Below the pieces are notes generated by a model, which saw nothing but the letters and a program-made list of their open reading frames with translations, was not told the DNA's origin and searched no databases. The translations under genes were made by a program, and so were the position numbers. Positions 52,399 through 61,163 of a DNA stretch of 64,000 nucleotides are shown in pieces. Each line of letters starts with the position of its first letter. The first letter of the stretch is position 1. Source of the DNA: Dactylosporangium fulvum (GTDB lineage Bacteria > Actinomycetota > Actinomycetes > Mycobacteriales > Micromonosporaceae); contig NZ_CP073720.1 in the NCBI RefSeq assembly GCF_025137375.1, positions 7,154,501 through 7,218,500 of the forward strand. Direction: 5' to 3'.

Positions 52399-53232
52399 AT
52401 GCGACGCCGATTCCTGACCCAGCCGCTCACCGTCGTGGGCCTCGTGCTGCTCGTGCTCGTCGCGCTGATCACCATCGTCGGCCCGCTCGTCTACGACGCC
52501 TCACCGACCCGGACCAACCCGATGGACGCCTACGCCCCACCGTCCGGCCGCTACCCGCTCGGCACCGACCAGCTCGGCCGGGACATCCTCGCCCGGCTCC
52601 TGCACGCCGGGCTGCTGTCGATACCGTCCGGCCTGCTCGCGGTCGGCATCGGCGCCGTCGTCGGCAGCCTCGTCGGCATCGCCTCCGGGTTCATCGGCGG
52701 CATCGTCGACGCGATCGTGATGCGCGCCGTCGACGTGCTGCTGTCGTTCCCGACCTTGCTGACCGCGATCGTCGTGGTCGCCATCCTCGGCCCGAGCGTC
52801 TCCAGCGCCGTCGTCGCCGTGTCGATCGCCGCCCTGCCGTCCTACGCCCGGGTGATGCGCGGCTCGGTGCTGCCGCTGCGCACCGCGGCGTTCATCCAGG
52901 CCGCGCGGGTCAGCAACACGCCCCTGCTGCGCCTGCTGCGGGTGCACGTGCTGCCGAACGTGGCCGACGTACTGGTGGTGCTGCTCGTCATCGGCATGGG
53001 CAACGGCATCGTCGTGCTGTCCGCACTGAGCTTTCTCGGCATCGGCGTCCAGCCGCCGGAGGCCGACTGGGGCGTGATGCTCACCGAGGGTGTGCGGGCC
53101 ATCTTCAGCGCCCCGGTGGCCGCCCTCGCCCCGGCCGTGGTCCTGATGGCGACGGTCCTGGGCATCAACTTCGTCGGCGAGGGGCTCGGCGCCGCGCTGC
53201 GTGTGGACACGGCCCGAAGGAGGCCCCGGTGA
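52399..53232 (+). CDS. ABC importer permease, DppC type
   Basis: 277 residues. DppC signature HPLGTDQLGRD-like block (YPLGTDQLGRDILARLLHAG) after the first membrane segment, and the EAA loop QAARVSNTPLLRLLRVHVLP. Six membrane segments. ATG 52399 keeps a ribosome binding site GGAAGGAA despite the IS remnant directly upstream. It overlaps the ATPase gene by GTGA. Confidence 0.93.
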   Translation: MRRRFLTQPLTVVGLVLLVLVALITIVGPLVYDASPTRTNPMDAYAPPSGRYPLGTDQLGRDILARLLHAGLLSIPSGLLAVGIGAVVGSLVGIASGFIGGIVDAIVMRAVDVLLSFPTLLTAIVVVAILGPSVSSAVVAVSIAALPSYARVMRGSVLPLRTAAFIQAARVSNTPLLRLLRVHVLPNVADVLVVLLVIGMGNGIVVLSALSFLGIGVQPPEADWGVMLTEGVRAIFSAPVAALAPAVVLMATVLGINFVGEGLGAALRVDTARRRPR

Positions 53233-55223
53233 CCCTGCTGTCGGTGCGCGACCTCACCATCCGCTACGGCGACGTGGCCGCGGTCTCCGGCGTGTCGTTC
53301 GACGTCGCCCCGGGCGAGCGGGTCGGCATCGTCGGCGAGTCCGGCTCCGGCAAGACCACGCTCGCGCTGGCCCTGATGCGGCTGCTGCCGGCCTGGGCCC
53401 GCCAGGAGTCGGGCGAGGTGCTGCTCGACGGCACCGACCTGTCCCGCCTGCCGGAGAGCCGGTTGCGGAAACTGCGCGGGACCGGCGCCGGCATGGTCTT
53501 CCAGGACCCGCTCACCTCGTTCGACCCGCTGCGTACCCTCGGCGACCACCTCGGCGAGGGGCTGCGCGCCCACGGCGAGCGCAGCCGGCACCGCCGCCGC
53601 GACCGGGCCGTCGAGGCCCTGCGGTCGGTCGGCATGCCGGCACCGGCGACCCAGCTCGGCCGGCGCCCGCACGAGCTGTCCGGCGGGCTGCGCCAGCGCG
53701 GCCTCATCGCCCTCGGCCTGGCCAACGAGCCGCGGCTGCTCATCGCCGACGAGCCCACCACCGCCCTCGACGTCACGATCCAGGCCCAGATCATGGACCT
53801 GTTCGCGACCATCGGCGAGCCGGGCCCGCGGGAGGATCTCGGCCTGGTCGTCGTATCGCACAACCTCGGCCTGATCCGCCAGCTGTGCACGCGGGTCATC
53901 GTCATGTACGCCGGGCGGATCGCCGAGGACAGCCCGGCCGAGGCGTTCTTCGCCGCGCCCCGCCACCCCTACGCGATCGCGCTCGGCGACGCCACGCCAC
54001 GGATCTCGGCCGCGCGGGGCGAGGTGCGCAGCATCCCCGGCCACGCCGTCGACCTGGCCGACCCGCCACCGGGCTGCCCGTTCGAGCCGCGCTGCGGGTG
54101 GCGCACCGAGGCCTGCCGCGAGGCCGTCCCGCCGCTGCTGAGCATCGGCGACGGCCGCCACGCGGCCTGCATCCACCTCGACGCCGTCGCCGCCGAGCGG
54201 GCCGCGCCCCGGCCGGCCGCCGCCGTGCCGCCCGCCGCGACCGGTGGCGCGGCCCGCGAGCCCCTGGTGCGGGCGAGCGGCATCACGAAGACGTACCGCG
54301 TGCGCCGCCGAGCGCTGCGCGCCCTCGCCGGAGTCGACCTGGAGATCGGCGCCGGCGAGACGGTCGCCCTCGTCGGCGAGTCCGGCTCCGGCAAGTCGAC
54401 CCTCGCCAACATCGTTCTGGGACTGACCGCCCCGACCTCCGGAACGGTCACCGTGCTCGGCGACAACCCGGCGGACCGCCGCGCCGGGGTCCGCCGCCAC
54501 CAGCGCATGCAGGCCGTCTTCCAGGACCCGCACGGCTCGCTCAACCCCCGGCTCACCGTCACCGACCTGGTCGCCGAGCCACTGGTCAACCTCGGCGTCG
54601 GCCGCCGTGAGCGGCGCACCCGGGTCGCCGGCCTGCTCGCCGAGGTCGGTCTGGGCGAGCAGCTCGCCGACCGCTACCCGCACGAGTTGTCCGGTGGGCA
54701 GGCGCAGCGGGTCGCGATCGCCCGGGCCCTCGCCGCCGGCCCCGGGCTCGTCGTGCTCGACGAGCCCACCGCCTCCCTCGACGTGTCGATCCAGACGCAC
54801 GTCATCGCGCTGCTGCGCGACCTGCAGCGCGAGCACGGACTGACCTACCTGTTCGTCTCGCACGACCTGGTCGCCGTGCGAGAGCTCGCGACCCGGATCG
54901 CGGTGATGTACCTCGGCCGCCTCGTGGAGCTCGCCGGCTGGGCCGAGTTCTTCGCCCGGCCCCTGCACCCGTACTCGGTGGCACTGCTGTCCGCGCTCCC
55001 CCGCGTCGATCAGGCCCCGGGCCGGTCGAAGCGGATCGTGCTCAGCGGCGAGCCACCGTCGCCGCTGCAGGTGCCGCCGGGCTGCCCGTTCCAGCCGCGC
55101 TGCCCCGTCGCCCGCGACGTCTGCGCCACCGAAGACCCGCCGCTGACCACGGTGGACGGTCGCGCCTACGCGTGCCACTTCCCCGGATCCCTGCAACCGC
55201 CACCGCCGAAAGGAACCCCATGA
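53229..55223 (+). CDS. Fused double ATPase of the peptide-type ABC importer (DppD-DppF)
   Basis: 664 residues from GTG 53229; the frame is open far upstream but unrelated. Two nucleotide-binding domains in one chain: Walker A GESGSGKTT near 37-45 and GESGSGKST near 383-391; signatures LSGGLRQR (Leu for Gln) near 151 and LSGGQAQR near 487; Walker B LLIADEPTTALD and LVVLDEPTASLD. Each half ends in an oligopeptide-transporter Cys motif (PFEPRCGWRTEAC and PFQPRCPVARDVC). It energises the importer formed with genes 49571-53232. ATGA overlap with the DapA-like gene. Confidence 0.93.
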   Translation: MTLLSVRDLTIRYGDVAAVSGVSFDVAPGERVGIVGESGSGKTTLALALMRLLPAWARQESGEVLLDGTDLSRLPESRLRKLRGTGAGMVFQDPLTSFDPLRTLGDHLGEGLRAHGERSRHRRRDRAVEALRSVGMPAPATQLGRRPHELSGGLRQRGLIALGLANEPRLLIADEPTTALDVTIQAQIMDLFATIGEPGPREDLGLVVVSHNLGLIRQLCTRVIVMYAGRIAEDSPAEAFFAAPRHPYAIALGDATPRISAARGEVRSIPGHAVDLADPPPGCPFEPRCGWRTEACREAVPPLLSIGDGRHAACIHLDAVAAERAAPRPAAAVPPAATGGAAREPLVRASGITKTYRVRRRALRALAGVDLEIGAGETVALVGESGSGKSTLANIVLGLTAPTSGTVTVLGDNPADRRAGVRRHQRMQAVFQDPHGSLNPRLTVTDLVAEPLVNLGVGRRERRTRVAGLLAEVGLGEQLADRYPHELSGGQAQRVAIARALAAGPGLVVLDEPTASLDVSIQTHVIALLRDLQREHGLTYLFVSHDLVAVRELATRIAVMYLGRLVELAGWAEFFARPLHPYSVALLSALPRVDQAPGRSKRIVLSGEPPSPLQVPPGCPFQPRCPVARDVCATEDPPLTTVDGRAYACHFPGSLQPPPPKGTP

Positions 55224-56158
55224 GTGTCCTGGTACCCCCGCCGACCGCGGGGGTCGTCCCGCCGATGGTCACCCCGATGCTGCCGTCCGGCGCCCCCGAT
55301 CTGGACTCGCTCGACCGGCTGGTGGACCACCTCATCGGCGGCGGCGCGACCGGCCTGCTCGTCCTCGGCTCGTGCGGGGAGAACGGTGCGCTCGCCCGCG
55401 ACGAACGGTTCGCCGTGGCCGAGCGAGCCGTCGCCCGGGTCGGCGACCGCGCCCACCTGATGGTCGGCGTGCCCGCGCTGGGCACCCGCGACGCCGTCGC
55501 CGACGCCGGCCGCTACGCGCGGCTCGGCGTCCACGCGGTGCTGCTGCTGGCGCCGTTCACGTTCCCGCACTCGCGGGGCGAGCTGGCGGCGCATTTCCGC
55601 GCGGTCAAGGAGGCGGTCGGCGACGCGGCGGTGCTCGCCTACAACATCCCCAGCCGCAACAACGTCGTGCTCGACGTCGAGCTGCTGCGGCAGCTGGCGG
55701 CCGACGGGGTCATCGCCGGCGTGAAGGACTCCTCCGGCAACGTCGAGGCCCAGCGCCAGATCGCCGAGGAGACCGCCGACCTGGCCGGCTTCCGGCGGTA
55801 CACCGGCAGCGAGATGGTCATCGACGGGCTGCTCCTCGGCGGGTTCCACGGCGCCGTGCCGGGCCTGGCCAACGTGTTCCTGCCGTGGCACGTCGAGCTC
55901 GCCGCCCGCGCCGGTGCCGGAGACTGGAACGGCGCCGCCGAACTGCAGCGCGACATCGTGTGGGCGTTCCGGCTGTACCAGCACCTGATGCCGGGCGGCA
56001 GCTTCAGCGCGTCGGTCGTCGGCTCGCTCAAGGAGGCGCTCGTGCAGCAGGGCGTCATCGCGCACTCGACGACCGCGTTCCCGTTCGTGCAGGTCGACGA
56101 CGGGATGCGGGCGCACATCCGGGCGGTGCTGGCCGAGGCCGCGGACCGCCGGCCATGA
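55220..56158 (+). CDS. DapA-family aldolase/lyase
   Basis: 312 residues, (beta/alpha)8 class I aldolase. GSCGENGAL (50-58) replaces GTTGEs, Tyr141 is in LAYNIPSR, and the Schiff-base Lys169 is in AGVKDSSGN. The gene lies in a transport and catabolic operon rather than with lysine biosynthesis genes, so it is more likely a keto-acid lyase (pyruvate-yielding) such as those acting on sugar-acid or hydroxyproline-like intermediates. Substrate unknown. Confidence 0.88.
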   Translation: MSVLVPPPTAGVVPPMVTPMLPSGAPDLDSLDRLVDHLIGGGATGLLVLGSCGENGALARDERFAVAERAVARVGDRAHLMVGVPALGTRDAVADAGRYARLGVHAVLLLAPFTFPHSRGELAAHFRAVKEAVGDAAVLAYNIPSRNNVVLDVELLRQLAADGVIAGVKDSSGNVEAQRQIAEETADLAGFRRYTGSEMVIDGLLLGGFHGAVPGLANVFLPWHVELAARAGAGDWNGAAELQRDIVWAFRLYQHLMPGGSFSASVVGSLKEALVQQGVIAHSTTAFPFVQVDDGMRAHIRAVLAEAADRRP

Positions 56159-57060
56159 GCACCCGCCGCCTCGACGTCGGCGACGGTACCGCGGTCGCCG
56201 TCGCCGAGCTGACCGGTGCGGCCGACGGGCCGACCGTCGCGGTGCTCGGCGGGGTCCACGGCGACGAACTGGAGGGCATCCTCGCGGTCCGCCGGCTGGT
56301 CGGCACGTTTCGGCCGGTGGCCGGGCGGGTCCTCGCGGTCGCCGTGGCCAATCCGCCGGCCCATGCGGCGTCGGCGCGGACCAGCCCGGTGGACGGCGGC
56401 AACCTGGCTCGCGCGTTCCCCGGGAGATCCGGCGGTACCGTGACCGAACGGATCGCCGATGCGCTCACCCGGCACGTCATCGCCGCCGCCGACCTCCTCG
56501 TCGACCTGCACTCGGCGGGACGGCACTACGCGATGCCGTTTTTCGCCGGCTATTGCGAGCCGTCCGGAGCGGCTGCCGCCCACGCGTTCGGCGCGCCGCT
56601 GGTCTGGGCGCACGACCGGGTCAACCCGGGCCGGAGCCTCGCCGCGGCGGCCGCACACGGCGTCGCCGCCATCTACGTCGAGGGCAGCGGCGGCGCCGCG
56701 CTGCGCAGGTCCGAGGTGGACGGTTACACCGACGGCGTGCTCCGCGTCCTCGGGCAGCTCGGCGTGGCGGCCGACCCGCCGGCTCCGGCGCCGGTGCGGC
56801 GGGTCGTGCAGGGCGGCGACGGCGACGTCGACGCGTCGGTGTCGGCCGCGGTCGCCGGCTGGTGCGTGACCGCCGTCACCGCCGGTGACGTCGTCGCCGC
56901 CGGCACGCTCGTGGCCGAGATCGTGGACGAGGCCGGGCGGGTCGTCCAGCCGGTCCGCGCGCCGCGGGACGGCATCGTCATGATGCTGCGCCGCACCGCC
57001 GTCGTCGCGCCGGGCGACGGCATCGCCATGCTCGGACCCGTCCCCCAGGAGCTCTCATGA
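56155..57060 (+). CDS. Succinylglutamate desuccinylase / aspartoacylase-like metalloenzyme
   Basis: 301 residues. The M14-like zinc site is present: GGVHGDELEG (His35, Glu38) and His119 in VDLHSAGRHY, with an active-site Glu in YVEGSGG. The C-terminal 75 residues form a beta-rich domain with a biotinyl-like turn (VRAPRDGIVMM). Members remove N-acyl groups from amino acids or cleave related amides. ATG overlaps the DapA-like gene. This suggests the imported compound carries an N-acyl or amide bond. Confidence 0.85.
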   Translation: MSTRRLDVGDGTAVAVAELTGAADGPTVAVLGGVHGDELEGILAVRRLVGTFRPVAGRVLAVAVANPPAHAASARTSPVDGGNLARAFPGRSGGTVTERIADALTRHVIAAADLLVDLHSAGRHYAMPFFAGYCEPSGAAAAHAFGAPLVWAHDRVNPGRSLAAAAAHGVAAIYVEGSGGAALRRSEVDGYTDGVLRVLGQLGVAADPPAPAPVRRVVQGGDGDVDASVSAAVAGWCVTAVTAGDVVAAGTLVAEIVDEAGRVVQPVRAPRDGIVMMLRRTAVVAPGDGIAMLGPVPQELS

Positions 57061-57086
57061 TTCATCAGATGAAACCGGAGGAGCCC

Positions 57087-58034
57087 GTGAGCGAACCGAC
57101 GGTGGCCGTCTACGACCCCATCACGACGATCCGGTGGAACTACGACGTGGAGCGCGACATCCTCGCCGCGCACGGGGTCGCCCTGCTGCTGCCGCCGACG
57201 CTGGAGGAGGCCCGCGCGGTGCTGCCCCGGGCCGACGTGGTGGTCGCATCGGGCCGCCTGCCCTCCGAGGAGCTCGACCTGATGACCCGCTGCACGACGG
57301 TGCTGTGCTACAGCGTCGGCATGGACGGCGTCGACGCGGCCCGCGCCGCGCAGCTCGGCATCGAAGTCACCAACGTGCCGGACTACTGCACCGAGGAGGT
57401 GTCGGACCAGGCGATCGCGCTGTTCATGGCACTGCAACGGGCGCTGGTGCCGACGGCCGCCGCGGCGACGCAGGGCGACTGGCAGGTGCGGCACTGGGAC
57501 GAGTTCTACCGGATGCGCCGGGTCCGCGGGCAGACGATGGGCGTGGTCGGGCTGGGCCGCATCGGCGGCCGGGTCGCGGAGAAGGCGCAGGGGCTCGGGA
57601 TGACGGCGATCGCCCACGACCCGTACCGCGCGGACGCACCGGTACCGCTGCTGCCACTGCCGGAGCTTCTCGAGCGCAGCGACGCCGTGGTGCTGTGCGC
57701 CGCCCTCACCGCCGAGTCGCGTCACCTCATCGACGCGGCGGCGATCGCCCGTATGCGCGACGACGCGGTCCTCGTCAACGTGGCCCGCGGCGGCCTGGTC
57801 GACGAGGCGGCGCTCGCGGCCGCCCTGCGCGCCGGGCGGCTGCGCGGCGCGGCACTCGACGTCCGCGAGGCGGAACCGCCCCCGCCGGAGACCGACCCGC
57901 TGCTGGGCCTGCGCAACGTGGTGCTGACCCAGCACGTGGGCGCGACGTCGGTCGAGGCGTTCGCCGACATGCACACGTTCGCCGCGGCGCGCATCCTGGA
58001 CGCGCTGCGCCGCCACGGGCGGCTGCCGGCATGA
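57087..58034 (+). CDS. D-isomer-specific 2-hydroxyacid dehydrogenase
   Basis: 315 residues from GTG 57087, chosen for GGAGGA 4-5 nt upstream; ATG 57057, which overlaps the previous stop, is the alternative and adds ten residues. NAD-binding motif GLGRIGGR near 154, Arg in NVARGGLVDEAAL, Glu in DVREAEPP and His in TQHVGATSVEA give the catalytic triad of the family. It reduces or oxidises a 2-keto/2-hydroxy acid, such as the product of the DapA-like lyase. Confidence 0.93.
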   Translation: MSEPTVAVYDPITTIRWNYDVERDILAAHGVALLLPPTLEEARAVLPRADVVVASGRLPSEELDLMTRCTTVLCYSVGMDGVDAARAAQLGIEVTNVPDYCTEEVSDQAIALFMALQRALVPTAAAATQGDWQVRHWDEFYRMRRVRGQTMGVVGLGRIGGRVAEKAQGLGMTAIAHDPYRADAPVPLLPLPELLERSDAVVLCAALTAESRHLIDAAAIARMRDDAVLVNVARGGLVDEAALAAALRAGRLRGAALDVREAEPPPPETDPLLGLRNVVLTQHVGATSVEAFADMHTFAAARILDALRRHGRLPA

Positions 58035-59110
58035 CTTCGCTCTCGACGCCGATCGGCGTGGGTGTCCTCGGCTCCGGTTTCATGGGCCGAACCTGGTCCG
58101 AGGTGGCCGCCCACCACACGCCCGGCACCCGCCTGGCCGCGGTCGCCGGCGGTCGCCGCGGCCCCGCACTCGCCGCCGACTACGGCGTGCCGCTGCACGG
58201 CTCGTTGCGGGACCTGGCCGCGGACCCGGCCGTCGACCTGGTCGTCGTCACCACCCCGCCGGCCGGCCACCACGACCAGGTGCTGACGCTGGCCCGCGCC
58301 GGCAAGCACGTCCTGGTCGAAAAGCCGATGGCCCAGTCCGTGGAAGAATGCGCCGCGATGGTGCGGGCCTGCGCCGACGCCGGCGTCGCCCTGGCCGTCG
58401 TCTCCCAGCACCGCTTCCGCGCCGCCCCGCGCGCCGCGAAGCGCCTGGTCGACGACGGCGCGATCGGCCAGGTCACGATGGTCCGCGCGATCGGCCCGGA
58501 GACGGGCTTCTGGGACACGAGCGTGACCCGGGACGAATGGAAACTTGATCCCACCCAGCAGACCACCTATGCGTCGTGGGGCGCCCACGCCTGCGACCTG
58601 ATCCGCTGGTACGTCGGCGACGAGCCGGATCTGGCCTTCGCCCTGTTCCACCAGTACGGCCCGGCCGGTCCCCCGCTGCGCAGCGCCATGGCGACGTACC
58701 GCTTCCGCGCCGGGGCGATGGCCCAGGTGTGGATGAGCTACGACGTCCCGCGCCCGGGCCTGGGCTCCGGCCTCCAGCTCCAGCTGATCGGCGAGTCGGG
58801 CATGATCGAGCTGGACGCCTACGGCGCGGTCCGCCTGGGCCGCGGCGAGTCCTGGGAGACGGCGTTCACGCAACCCCCGTTCGACCCCCTGGACCCGACG
58901 AGTGCACCGCGCCTCGCGGCGTACGCGGCCGAGCTGCACGACCTGGCGACCGCCGCGGACGACGGCCGCCTGCCATCGGTCCACGGCGGCGAGGGCCTGG
59001 CCACGACGGCCATGCTGGAGGCGGCCGAACGCTCCGCCCGCACCGCCGAGGCCGTCCCCATCACCCTGCCCGGCGCCGTCGCGGTGCCGGATCGACGGAC
59101 GGTGGTCTGA
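58031..59110 (+). CDS. Gfo/Idh/MocA-family oxidoreductase
   Basis: 359 residues. Rossmann GSGFMG (14-19) and EKPMA (97-101) of the family, then a C-terminal beta-sheet domain with WGAHACDLIRWYVGDEPDLA. Members oxidise sugars, inositols and amino-polyols. Last gene of the operon (ATGA overlap with the dehydrogenase), consistent with a catabolic route starting from an imported sugar-amino or opine-like compound. Confidence 0.92.
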   Translation: MTSLSTPIGVGVLGSGFMGRTWSEVAAHHTPGTRLAAVAGGRRGPALAADYGVPLHGSLRDLAADPAVDLVVVTTPPAGHHDQVLTLARAGKHVLVEKPMAQSVEECAAMVRACADAGVALAVVSQHRFRAAPRAAKRLVDDGAIGQVTMVRAIGPETGFWDTSVTRDEWKLDPTQQTTYASWGAHACDLIRWYVGDEPDLAFALFHQYGPAGPPLRSAMATYRFRAGAMAQVWMSYDVPRPGLGSGLQLQLIGESGMIELDAYGAVRLGRGESWETAFTQPPFDPLDPTSAPRLAAYAAELHDLATAADDGRLPSVHGGEGLATTAMLEAAERSARTAEAVPITLPGAVAVPDRRTVV

Positions 59111-59191
59111 ACCGGTTGCGGGCCGCGGTCGTCACCCTATTGCCGACATCACACCGTCCGGGCCTGAGCGCCGAGCTACCGTCAACCGAGT

Positions 59192-59212
59192 AAGTGGACA
59201 CAGCGTCCACTT
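59192..59212. promoter_or_regulatory. Inverted repeat AAGTGGAC-N5-GTCCACTT
   Basis: Perfect 8-bp arms around ACAGC, 18-38 bp upstream of the SMR start. It has the look of a repressor operator (TetR-type GTGGAC...GTCCAC), although the only nearby regulator is MarR; a small hairpin in the leader is the alternative. Confidence 0.55.
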
Positions 59213-59229
59213 CATCGGGGAGGTGTCTC

Positions 59230-59559
59230 ATGAACTGGCTCATCCTGATCGCCGCCGGGGTCGTCGAGGTGGTGTGGTCGCAGAGCATCAAGCCGACGCA
59301 GGGCTTCACCCGGCCCGGGCCGACGGTGGTCTGCGCGCTGCTCGGCGTGGCCTCGGTCTACCTGCTGTCACGGGCGATGCAGGGGCTGCCGGTCGGCGTG
59401 TCGTACGCGGTGTTCACCGGCATCGGCGCGGTCGGCGCGATCACGCTGGGCGTGCTCGTGCACGGCGACCGCCTGGCGGTCGGGCGGTCGATCGCGCTCG
59501 CGCTGATCCTGGGCGGCGTGGTGCTGGCGGCTCTCACGACGCCCTCGTCGTCCGCTTAG
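59230..59559 (+). CDS. SMR-family exporter, SugE/Gdx-like
   Basis: 109 residues, four membrane segments. The conserved Glu13 is in GVVEVVWS, and SYAVFTGIGAVGAITLG matches the SugE/guanidinium-exporter branch better than the broad drug branch. ATG 59230 has GGGGAGG 6-7 nt upstream. No guanidine riboswitch was recognised. It is single and not paired with a second SMR gene, so a homodimer is expected. It converges on and overlaps the MarR gene. Confidence 0.88.
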   Translation: MNWLILIAAGVVEVVWSQSIKPTQGFTRPGPTVVCALLGVASVYLLSRAMQGLPVGVSYAVFTGIGAVGAITLGVLVHGDRLAVGRSIALALILGGVVLAALTTPSSSA

Positions 59560-60067
59560 CGCCGCCTGCGGCGCTCGCGTCGCCTGAGCGGCGCTTGCGG
59601 GGGGCCGCCGAGCGCGGCGGCTGGGCACGCAGGTGGTCGCGGACCCGGGTCATGACCTCCCGGAGGTGCTCGACGTCGGCCGGGGTCAGCGGGTCGAACA
59701 GCAGACGGGTGACCTGGACGTGACCGGGTAAGAGGCGACGGAACAGGTCCCGGCCCGCGTCGGTGACGGCAACCAGGGTGGCCCGCTCGTCGTCGGGGCT
59801 GGGGCGGCGGGTGATCAGGCCGGCCTTCTCCAGCAGGCCGGCCTGATAGGTCAGGCCGCTGCGGCTGTAGACGACACCGTCGGCGAGCTGGGTCATGGTC
59901 ACCTCCCCCGGCGCGCCGGCCAGGCGGGCAAGGAGCTGGAACTGGACGGAACTGATGTCACCCTCGGCGCGCAACTGCTGCTCGATGCGGTGCTGGAGCA
60001 GGCTGACCGCCTCCATGAGCACGAAGTACGCCCCGAGTTCCCGGGGTTCGAGCGCGTCGTCGTTCAT
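59534..60067 (-). CDS. MarR-family transcriptional regulator
   Basis: 177 residues. Winged helix with TMTQLADGVVYSRSGLTYQA, LLEKAGLITRRPSPDDERAT (the DxR wing) and a basic C-terminal tail (PRKRRSGDASAAGGAKRTTR). Divergent from the quinone oxidoreductase gene, with three copies of a TTCGAAGCA-like element between. Typically derepressed by phenolic or quinone compounds, which fits its neighbour. Confidence 0.93.
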   Translation of the reverse strand: MNDDALEPRELGAYFVLMEAVSLLQHRIEQQLRAEGDISSVQFQLLARLAGAPGEVTMTQLADGVVYSRSGLTYQAGLLEKAGLITRRPSPDDERATLVAVTDAGRDLFRRLLPGHVQVTRLLFDPLTPADVEHLREVMTRVRDHLRAQPPRSAAPRKRRSGDASAAGGAKRTTRAS

Positions 60068-60087
60068 AGCCCCACCGTAACCGTGCG

Positions 60088-60181
60088 AATTCGAAGCAGT
60101 ATGAGGCAGGTCACGATCCCGGCGGTTGTTGCTGCGAACTCGAAGCAGTTACCGTTCCAGTCATGCTTCAAGTTCGAAGCA
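60088..60181. promoter_or_regulatory. MarR operator cluster
   Basis: TGCTTC-AAGTTC-GAAGCA at 60164-60181 is a perfect 6+6 palindrome. Two half-site copies, TTCGAAGCAGT (60090-60100) and CTCGAAGCAGT (60140-60150), lie 50 bp apart in the same gap between marR (start 60067) and the oxidoreductase (start 60202). Confidence 0.75.
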
Positions 60182-60201
60182 ACCTACCGAGGGAGACCAT
60201 C

Positions 60202-61134
60202 GTGAAGGCAGTGCGGTACCACTCCTACGGCGGCAGCGACGTCCTCGTCCACGAGGACGTCGACCGCCCGGTCGCGGGTCCCGGGCAGGTCGTGCTCCGG
60301 GTCGCCGGGGCCGCGTTCAACCCGGTCGACGTCGCGGTCCGCACCGGCTTCTTCGAGCAGATCTTCCCGGTGACGTTCCCGCACGTGCCGAACTTCGACG
60401 TCGCCGGCACCGTCACCGAGGTCGGCGCCGGGGTGAACGACTGGAAGCCCGGCGACGCGGTCGTCGCACTCCTGCCGATGACGGGGCCCGGTGCGGCCGC
60501 CGAGTACGCCGTGGTGGCGGCCCACGCCCTCGCCGCCGCCCCGCGCACCGCCGACCTCGCCGACGCCGCGGCGCTGCCGTCGGCCGGGCTGACCGCCTGG
60601 CAGTCGCTGTTCGAGCACGGCGGCCTGCGGGCCGAGCAGTCGGTGCTGGTCAACGGCGCGGGCGGGGGCGTCGGCGGGTATGCGGTGCAGCTCGCCAAGG
60701 CCGCCGGCGCCACGGTGACGGCGACCGCCGGGGCGCGCAGCGCCGAGCGCATCCGGTTCTACGGCGCCGACCGGATCGTCGACTACACCGCCACGCCCCT
60801 GCCGGAGGCGCTGGCCGGGCGGCGCTTCGACGTCGTGCTGCACCTGGTGCGCACCGACCCGGAGGAGACCGCGCGGCTGATCGACCTCGTCGCCGACGGC
60901 GGCGTGTTCGTCAGCACCGCCACGCCCGGCCCGGAGCACCCCGGCCGCGGCGTGCGGACCGCGCAGGTCTACGTACGCAGCGACGCCGGCCAGCTCGCCG
61001 AGCTGGTCGCCCGCGTCGACGCCGGCGCGCTGCACATCGACGTGGCCGAGCGGCGTCCGCTGGCCGACCTGGCCGCCGTCCACGACGACGCCGTCGCCGG
61101 CCGGCTGGCGGGCAAGACCGTCCTGATCCCCTGA
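60202..61134 (+). CDS. Zinc-free MDR-type NADPH:quinone oxidoreductase
   Basis: 310 residues from GTG 60202 with GGGAG 6 nt upstream; ATG 60163 is inside the operator and unlikely. GroES-like N-terminus (HEDVDRPVAGPGQVVLRVAG, AFNPVDVAVRTGFF) and NADP motif GAGGGVGGYA near 152. No zinc-binding cysteines, so it belongs to the quinone reductase branch. Likely a detoxification enzyme induced through MarR. Confidence 0.92.
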   Translation: MKAVRYHSYGGSDVLVHEDVDRPVAGPGQVVLRVAGAAFNPVDVAVRTGFFEQIFPVTFPHVPNFDVAGTVTEVGAGVNDWKPGDAVVALLPMTGPGAAAEYAVVAAHALAAAPRTADLADAAALPSAGLTAWQSLFEHGGLRAEQSVLVNGAGGGVGGYAVQLAKAAGATVTATAGARSAERIRFYGADRIVDYTATPLPEALAGRRFDVVLHLVRTDPEETARLIDLVADGGVFVSTATPGPEHPGRGVRTAQVYVRSDAGQLAELVARVDAGALHIDVAERRPLADLAAVHDDAVAGRLAGKTVLIP

Positions 61135-61163
61135 CGTTGGCTTCGTGAGGAAAGGAGCGATCG

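Noticed and set aside
59111..59229. Guanidine riboswitch upstream of the SugE/Gdx-like gene
   Set aside because: No tandem ACGR-loop hairpins or ykkC core found; only one inverted repeat.
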